From: UMGS1590 sp036303105
GTDB lineage: Bacteria > Bacillota > Peptococcia > Peptococcales > Peptococcaceae
Direction of reading: 5' to 3'
NCBI GenBank assembly: GCA_036303105.1
Contig: JAXJBF010000041.1
Location: 1 to 24,722 of the forward strand
DNA: 24,722 bases
This document shows positions 20,525 through 24,722 of the stretch, piece after piece. The notes under the pieces were generated by a model that saw only the letters and a program-made list of their open reading frames with translations, was not told the origin of the DNA and did not search any database. Made by a program: the position numbers and the translations under genes. Positions within the stretch are counted from its first letter, which is position 1. Each line of letters opens with the position of its first letter.

Positions 20525-21922
20525 ATGCTCACCTATGATCTTTCCACCACCAACAAAGGCGCACTCTATGAAACACTCTATAAAAACATTCGTGATGATA
20601 TAAAAAGCGGGATTTTGAAAGCCGACGAAAAACTGCCCAGCAAGCGCACGCTGGCAAAAAATCTTGGTGTCAGCACCATCACCGTAGAAAGTGCCTACGC
20701 GCAGCTCATCAGCGAAGGCTACGTCTATTCATTGCCCAAACGCGGCTACTACATCGCCAAACTTGATGCTCCAGTGAAAACAGTAAGTACCGAAAAGCCA
20801 ACAGCAACCATCATTCTGCCGCAATCACGTCCACATTACGCCTTTGATTTTTCTCGCACCCAAACCAACCCAGATCAATTTCCTTTTGCCACCTGGAAAA
20901 AACTGCTGCGCGAAGTCATCGCCGAAGAAAGCCAAGCCCTCATGGAAAAATCACCATCTGGCGGTGTGCTGGCACTACGCCAGGCCATCGCTGGTCACTT
21001 GCGCGATTTTCGCGGCATCGATGTGCATCCCGATCAAATCATTGTCGGCGCCGGCACCGAATATCTCTACGGCCTGTTGATTCAGCTTCTGGGCCGCGAT
21101 AAAGTCTACTGCACAGAAAATCCCGGCTACCGGAAAATTCCTCAAATCTATCGTGCTCAGGGCGTATGCTGCCATTTTGCCGATATGGACGAACAAGGTG
21201 TCACCGTCTCCGGTCTGCGCGCCGCTGGCGCTGATATTGCCCATATCGGCCCCACGCATCAATTTCCAACAGGCATCACCATGCCTGTCAGCCGCCGCTA
21301 CGAACTGCTCGCCTGGGCGAGCGAAACCGACGCCCGCGCCATCATTGAAGATGATTACGACAGCGAATTTCGTCTTCACGGGCGCCCCATTCCAGCCCTG
21401 CAAAGTCTCGATGCCTCAGCCAGCGTCATCTACATGAACACCTTCGCCAAATCCCTCTCCTCCACGGTACGCATCAGCTACATGGTGCTGCCTGTGGCGC
21501 TGGCCAACCGCTTCTACGAACACCTGGCCTTTTACTCCTGCACCGTCTCCAACTTTGAACAATTCACCCTGGCACGCTTCATCGACGAAGGCTATTTTGA
21601 AAAACACATCAACCGCATGCGCCTCTTCTACGCCCGTCAGCGCCAGCTGGTGTTCGACGCCATCGCTCAAAGCCCCCTCGCCGGTCTCTGCGACATCATC
21701 GAACAAGACAGCGGCTTACATGTGCTCCTGCGCCTGCACACCCGCCACAGCGACGCTGCCCTGGCCGCACGCTTGGCCGAACAGGGCATTCACCTCTCCG
21801 CCCTCAGCGAATACTATGAAACCAACGCCCCAACAGCCAGCCACCAATTCCTCCTCAGCTACGCCAACCTCGACCTCAACGCCCTGCCACAAGCATTGGA
21901 AGCAGTAGCACGCTGTCTGTAG
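20525..21922 (+). CDS. MocR-type regulator (GntR winged helix + class I aminotransferase)
   Basis: 465 residues. The GntR winged helix (about 10-78) shows ALYETLYKNIRDDIKSGIL, LPSKRTLAKNLGVSTITVE and SEGYVYSLPKRGYYIA. After a linker (80-105), the fold-type-I aminotransferase domain carries THQFPTG (244-250), DDYD (276-279) for the PLP ring, and Lys309 in NTFAKSLSSTVRISYM as the PLP-binding lysine. All PLP contacts look intact. MocR proteins sense PLP or an amino-compound; PdxR and GabR are examples, but no pdxST, gabT or transporter gene is adjacent, so the target is unknown. The ATG has AAAGGAG 7 nt upstream. The next gene starts 24 nt after its stop without a terminator. Confidence 0.92.
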   Translation: MLTYDLSTTNKGALYETLYKNIRDDIKSGILKADEKLPSKRTLAKNLGVSTITVESAYAQLISEGYVYSLPKRGYYIAKLDAPVKTVSTEKPTATIILPQSRPHYAFDFSRTQTNPDQFPFATWKKLLREVIAEESQALMEKSPSGGVLALRQAIAGHLRDFRGIDVHPDQIIVGAGTEYLYGLLIQLLGRDKVYCTENPGYRKIPQIYRAQGVCCHFADMDEQGVTVSGLRAAGADIAHIGPTHQFPTGITMPVSRRYELLAWASETDARAIIEDDYDSEFRLHGRPIPALQSLDASASVIYMNTFAKSLSSTVRISYMVLPVALANRFYEHLAFYSCTVSNFEQFTLARFIDEGYFEKHINRMRLFYARQRQLVFDAIAQSPLAGLCDIIEQDSGLHVLLRLHTRHSDAALAARLAEQGIHLSALSEYYETNAPTASHQFLLSYANLDLNALPQALEAVARCL

Positions 21923-21946
21923 CATCAGCACAGAAAGGACAAAACA

Positions 21947-23422
21947 ATGAAACCTGCCAACTTGCTTTCTATCTATCAAGGCGGCCAAGCACTGGCTTCG
22001 CTGGGAAGGGCTGCTGAACGTCGTTATAAAGCGCTGAAAAGCCACGAACTTGCAACCATGCGTGCTCTGTGCGACAGCCTCAAATTTGAAGGCTGCGGCA
22101 TTGCCGAATTGGACGGCTTCTTTGCCGGTTATGCCATCGACCGCATCAGCAAAGAATTCGACCTGCTGCGTTTCGGCCGTGACTGTATTGTCAACATCGA
22201 GCTCAAAGCACCACTGCGGCGCACCAACAAAGAAACTAAAATTCTAAGGCAAATGCGCGCCAACTACCACTATTTAAGCTTTCTTGGCCGGCCGCTGCAC
22301 CTTTTCACCTATGTTGATAAAGGCGGTTTCTACGCGTACGACCCTAGCACGCAAACTTTACGCACCAGTGATGCCGCCGAAATTGCAAACATCCTGCGTC
22401 ACCAACGCCTTGATCCCGACGCCGATCCTGATAAACTTTTTGTCCCTGCCAATTATTTAATATCTCCTTTTACCGATACCGCGCGCTTTCTGCAAGGAGA
22501 ATATTTTCTGACCACCAGCCAGCAGTCGGTGAAAGACGCCCTTCTCCACGCCCACAAACGCTTTCCAGGCACATGCTTATTGCTCTCTGCTGCAGCGGGT
22601 ACTGGGAAAACCCTGCTCCTCTATGATATTGCTAAAACCATTCACAGCAACAGCAGCGCAGCACTGCTTCATCCCGGCCCGCTCAACAGTGGTCAGCTGC
22701 GTTTTCGCAACCAATTAGGCTGGGATATTTATGCCCTCTGCGACATCCATCCTGCCACCCTTTGCAGCCGCTACGCCCTGCTTCTCATCGACGATGCCCA
22801 GCATTTGCGTCACAGCGACCTCCACGCCCTCGCCAGCGCGGCACAAGCCAGCAACACAAGCCTGCTTTTGGCCTTTGAAACCATCCCAGAACTGCACCTT
22901 GATCCATCCAGCGACAGCCGCGCCTTCCTCAGCGCTCACCATCCTTCTCTGCGCCTGCACAGCACAGCCCTTTCCGCCAAAATCCGCACCAACAGCACAC
23001 TCTCGGCCTTTATCACAAACCTCTTTCACCTTGGCGCTACACCCCTCCATAAAACCAGCGACTGCATCAGCCTTGACTACCTCTACGAAGCCGCTGATCT
23101 CCGTGCCTATGCCAGCCATCTCACCAATCAAGGGTGGACCCTGCTCACAAGCACTACCGCTGGCCCTGGCATCTCTCTCGCTGACTGCGGTGCCATCGAC
23201 CTGCGCCACGCAAGCGGCCATGAATATCCTCGTGTTGCCGTCATCCTAGACCGCCGCTTCTTCTACGACCCCACCGGCCACCTGCAAACCACCGACCAAA
23301 CCAGCACCGCCCTCCGCAGTCTCTACCACCTCCTCACCCGCACCAACGACCACCTCAAACTCATTCTCTACAACAACCCACCCCTCTACCTTGCGCTGTT
23401 AAAGTTATTGGAAGAGAACTGA
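21947..23422 (+). CDS. Putative PD-(D/E)XK nuclease fused to a DUF2075/SF1-like ATPase
   Basis: 491 residues, no named match. Residues ~45-130 contain FDLLRFGRDCIVNIELKAP: Asp72, 12 residues, then Glu85-Leu-Lys87, the strand-hairpin core of PD-(D/E)XK nucleases. From ~190 a P-loop ATPase follows: Walker A SAAAGTGKT (214-222), Walker B ALLLIDDAQ (277-285), AKIRTNSTLSAFI (345-357) and, near the end, HASGHEYPRVAVILD (421-435) and LLTRTNDHLKLILYN (462-476). These recall the late motifs of DUF2075 and UvrD-like helicases. A DNA- or RNA-directed nuclease-translocase is inferred, perhaps for genome defence. The ATG has AAAGGA 7 nt upstream. It probably shares a transcript with mocR and ends at its own terminator. 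Confidence 0.7.
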   Translation: MKPANLLSIYQGGQALASLGRAAERRYKALKSHELATMRALCDSLKFEGCGIAELDGFFAGYAIDRISKEFDLLRFGRDCIVNIELKAPLRRTNKETKILRQMRANYHYLSFLGRPLHLFTYVDKGGFYAYDPSTQTLRTSDAAEIANILRHQRLDPDADPDKLFVPANYLISPFTDTARFLQGEYFLTTSQQSVKDALLHAHKRFPGTCLLLSAAAGTGKTLLLYDIAKTIHSNSSAALLHPGPLNSGQLRFRNQLGWDIYALCDIHPATLCSRYALLLIDDAQHLRHSDLHALASAAQASNTSLLLAFETIPELHLDPSSDSRAFLSAHHPSLRLHSTALSAKIRTNSTLSAFITNLFHLGATPLHKTSDCISLDYLYEAADLRAYASHLTNQGWTLLTSTTAGPGISLADCGAIDLRHASGHEYPRVAVILDRRFFYDPTGHLQTTDQTSTALRSLYHLLTRTNDHLKLILYNNPPLYLALLKLLEEN

Positions 23423-23429
23423 TTCATCG

Positions 23430-23458
23430 TGCCACCTATTCAATAGGTGGCATTTTTC
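23430..23458 (+). terminator. Rho-independent terminator of the mocR-nuclease/ATPase unit
   Basis: A perfect 10-bp stem TGCCACCTAT (23430-23439) with 23443-23452, a 3-nt loop, then TTTTTCTC. It lies 7 nt after the stop codon. Confidence 0.92.
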
Positions 23459-23582
23459 TCCATTTGCTTCCATATTCTTAATAAAATACTATCGATTTTC
23501 AGAATTTATTTGCAAATTTTTCTTGAAAGTAATGCTTTTTCATCCCAAAAAACCCTGCTGGCAAGAACATAAAAAGCGTTGT

Positions 23583-23598
23583 AATCTAATTATAGATT
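23583..23598. promoter_or_regulatory. Palindrome upstream of the phosphatase-family gene
   Basis: AATCTA, ATTA, TAGATT: a perfect 6-bp-arm inverted repeat ending 34 bp before the start codon. The TATAGA within it could serve as a -10 box, but no good -35 is present. Confidence 0.35.
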
Positions 23599-23632
23599 CT
23601 AAAACAATTTTTTATCTTTTGGAGGAATTATC

Positions 23633-24722
23633 ATGAATGATAGAAAAGTAATTATTTTGGGTATCGATGGGATGGACCCAAAACTTTGCAAACGTTTTTT
23701 AGACGAAGGAAAATTGCCTAACATCCAGAAAATGCTTGATATGGGTGCTGCACGTGAAGATCTAATGATGCTTGGTGGTGTTCCTACAATTACACCACCA
23801 ATGTGGACTAGTCTCTCGACTGGTGCTTATCCAATGACTCATGGTGTTACATGCTATTGGAATACAGCCGGCAAGGAAATTAATAAATTGAAAAACAATT
23901 TCAATTCTGCCAATGTTAAAGCAGAACAGCTTTGGGAAGTATCTTCTAAAGCAGGAAAAAAGACTCTCGTGTGGACCTGGCCTTGCTCATGGCCACCAGT
24001 CATTGACAATCCAAACCTTCATATTGTTGGCGGTATGGCTCCTACTGGTCCAAACTCAGGTTATGGCACAATTGAAGGTGAACACCTTATCTATGGTTCC
24101 ACTGATTTCACGGAAATCAGCTTAAGAAGCCATAAAGAACTTAAAGGTGGCGCTGGCTGTATCATTACTGATGACATGAAAGAAGCCATGAGACGCGAAG
24201 ATACCGTAACCGATGACATTCGTGCTGCTCATGCTGCTGTTAACTCTGGTCGTACAGTTGAAGCGTTCCCATCTTTTGACTCCATGGAGGGAGAAGAATT
24301 AATTGAATTCGAAGAAGCACTGATTCGTTACAATTCTCCAATTAAAGAACCTAAAAACTGGAAGTTTGACATTCCTGAAGGCGCAAAAGAATTCAGCGTT
24401 ATCGGCAGTATGGGTCGTGTACAATATCCAGCTTTGATTCTGAAAAATGAAGAAGGAATTTACGACACGGTCGCTGTTTATAAAAACAAAAAAGATTCAA
24501 AACCGCTCGATGTAATCAAAGACGGCGAATTCCATCCAACTGTTGTTACCGATGCCTTCAAAAATGAAGAACGCATCTCTGTAACTCGTCACTTGACCAT
24601 CGTTGAATTGGCTCCAGATGGTAACTCCATCATCTTCTCTGTTGGGGAAGCACTTGATATTACCACCGATGGTAAAACCGAAGTTTGGTCTCCAAAATCT
24701 CTCTATCAACAAACCCTCGACA
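23633..24722 (+). CDS. Alkaline-phosphatase-superfamily phosphodiesterase/phosphatase, 3' part missing
   Basis: At least 363 residues; the gene runs off the right edge. It opens VIILGIDGMDPKLCKRFLDE, where the Asp of GIDGMD is a metal ligand of the type I phosphodiesterase/nucleotide pyrophosphatase family (PF01663). VPTITPPMWTSLSTGAYPMTHG contains the nucleophilic Thr region (PTxTPPxW) and the family's TG..P..HG. There is no signal peptide, so it acts in the cytosol. The remaining metal sites lie beyond the window. Substrates in this family include nucleotides, phosphonates, sugar- and lipid-linked phosphates; none is indicated. The ATG at 23633 has GGAGG 7 nt upstream. It is AT-rich (35% G+C over 23641-23740) against the GC-rich gene before it, like the transporter module at 11-14 kb. 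Confidence 0.85.
   Translation, partial: MNDRKVIILGIDGMDPKLCKRFLDEGKLPNIQKMLDMGAAREDLMMLGGVPTITPPMWTSLSTGAYPMTHGVTCYWNTAGKEINKLKNNFNSANVKAEQLWEVSSKAGKKTLVWTWPCSWPPVIDNPNLHIVGGMAPTGPNSGYGTIEGEHLIYGSTDFTEISLRSHKELKGGAGCIITDDMKEAMRREDTVTDDIRAAHAAVNSGRTVEAFPSFDSMEGEELIEFEEALIRYNSPIKEPKNWKFDIPEGAKEFSVIGSMGRVQYPALILKNEEGIYDTVAVYKNKKDSKPLDVIKDGEFHPTVVTDAFKNEERISVTRHLTIVELAPDGNSIIFSVGEALDITTDGKTEVWSPKSLYQQTLD

Overview
The window reads as chromosomal DNA of a low-redox, Gram-positive-type anaerobe of the Bacillota (Clostridia or Negativicutes). The evidence is the strong Shine-Dalgarno sites (AAAGGAGG), the sigma-A-type promoters, a perfect CIRCE/HrcA operator, the sua5-ywlE-rpiB gene order known from Bacillus, a DUF3793 protein beside a flavodoxin, and an SLayer/stalk-type copper amine oxidase N-like domain protein. 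The genus cannot be fixed from sequence alone. No tRNA, rRNA, CRISPR array, transposase or integrase was seen.

Layout, left to right. (1) Positions 1-4.5 kb, all minus strand: a DUF5131 protein cut by the left edge, a secreted stalk-domain protein, then a housekeeping operon sua5 - arginine phosphatase - rpiB. (2) 4.5-8.6 kb, minus: a DUF368/PopT-type undecaprenyl-phosphate transporter, a membrane protein with a double zinc ribbon, and a two-component system (histidine kinase then OmpR-type regulator, overlapping). (3) 8.6-10.7 kb: an autoinhibited class II Fic protein (minus) with a 51-bp-periodic repeat and a palindrome at its promoter, divergent from a CIRCE-controlled hsp20 (plus). (4) 10.7-14.2 kb: an AT-rich module of LysR regulator, divergent-in-sequence amidohydrolase and SLC13-type anion transporter, bracketed by two 39-bp direct copies of one terminator hairpin (37/39 identical). 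(5) 14.2-20.3 kb: an iron-sulfur flavoprotein, a MarR regulator overlapping a YczE-like membrane protein fused to a cytidylate-kinase-like domain, a divergent pyridoxamine-phosphate-oxidase-like protein, an SGNH lipoprotein, a GNAT acetyltransferase, a probable structured small RNA, then flavodoxin and DUF3793. (6) 20.3-24.7 kb, plus: a MocR regulator, a putative PD-(D/E)XK nuclease fused to a DUF2075/SF1-like ATPase, and an AT-rich alkaline-phosphatase-superfamily gene cut by the right edge.

The most interesting items are the repeat-flanked catabolic module with its metal-ligand-poor amidohydrolase, the membrane protein/kinase fusion with a 13-bp-arm operator at its MarR promoter, the MocR-nuclease-ATPase pair, the unannotated small RNA near 18.9 kb, and two apparent RNA-level control devices: a terminator-like hairpin inside the popT leader, and an anti-Shine-Dalgarno element in front of the zinc-ribbon gene. 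Domain calls come from motifs read by eye; no database search or folding was run.
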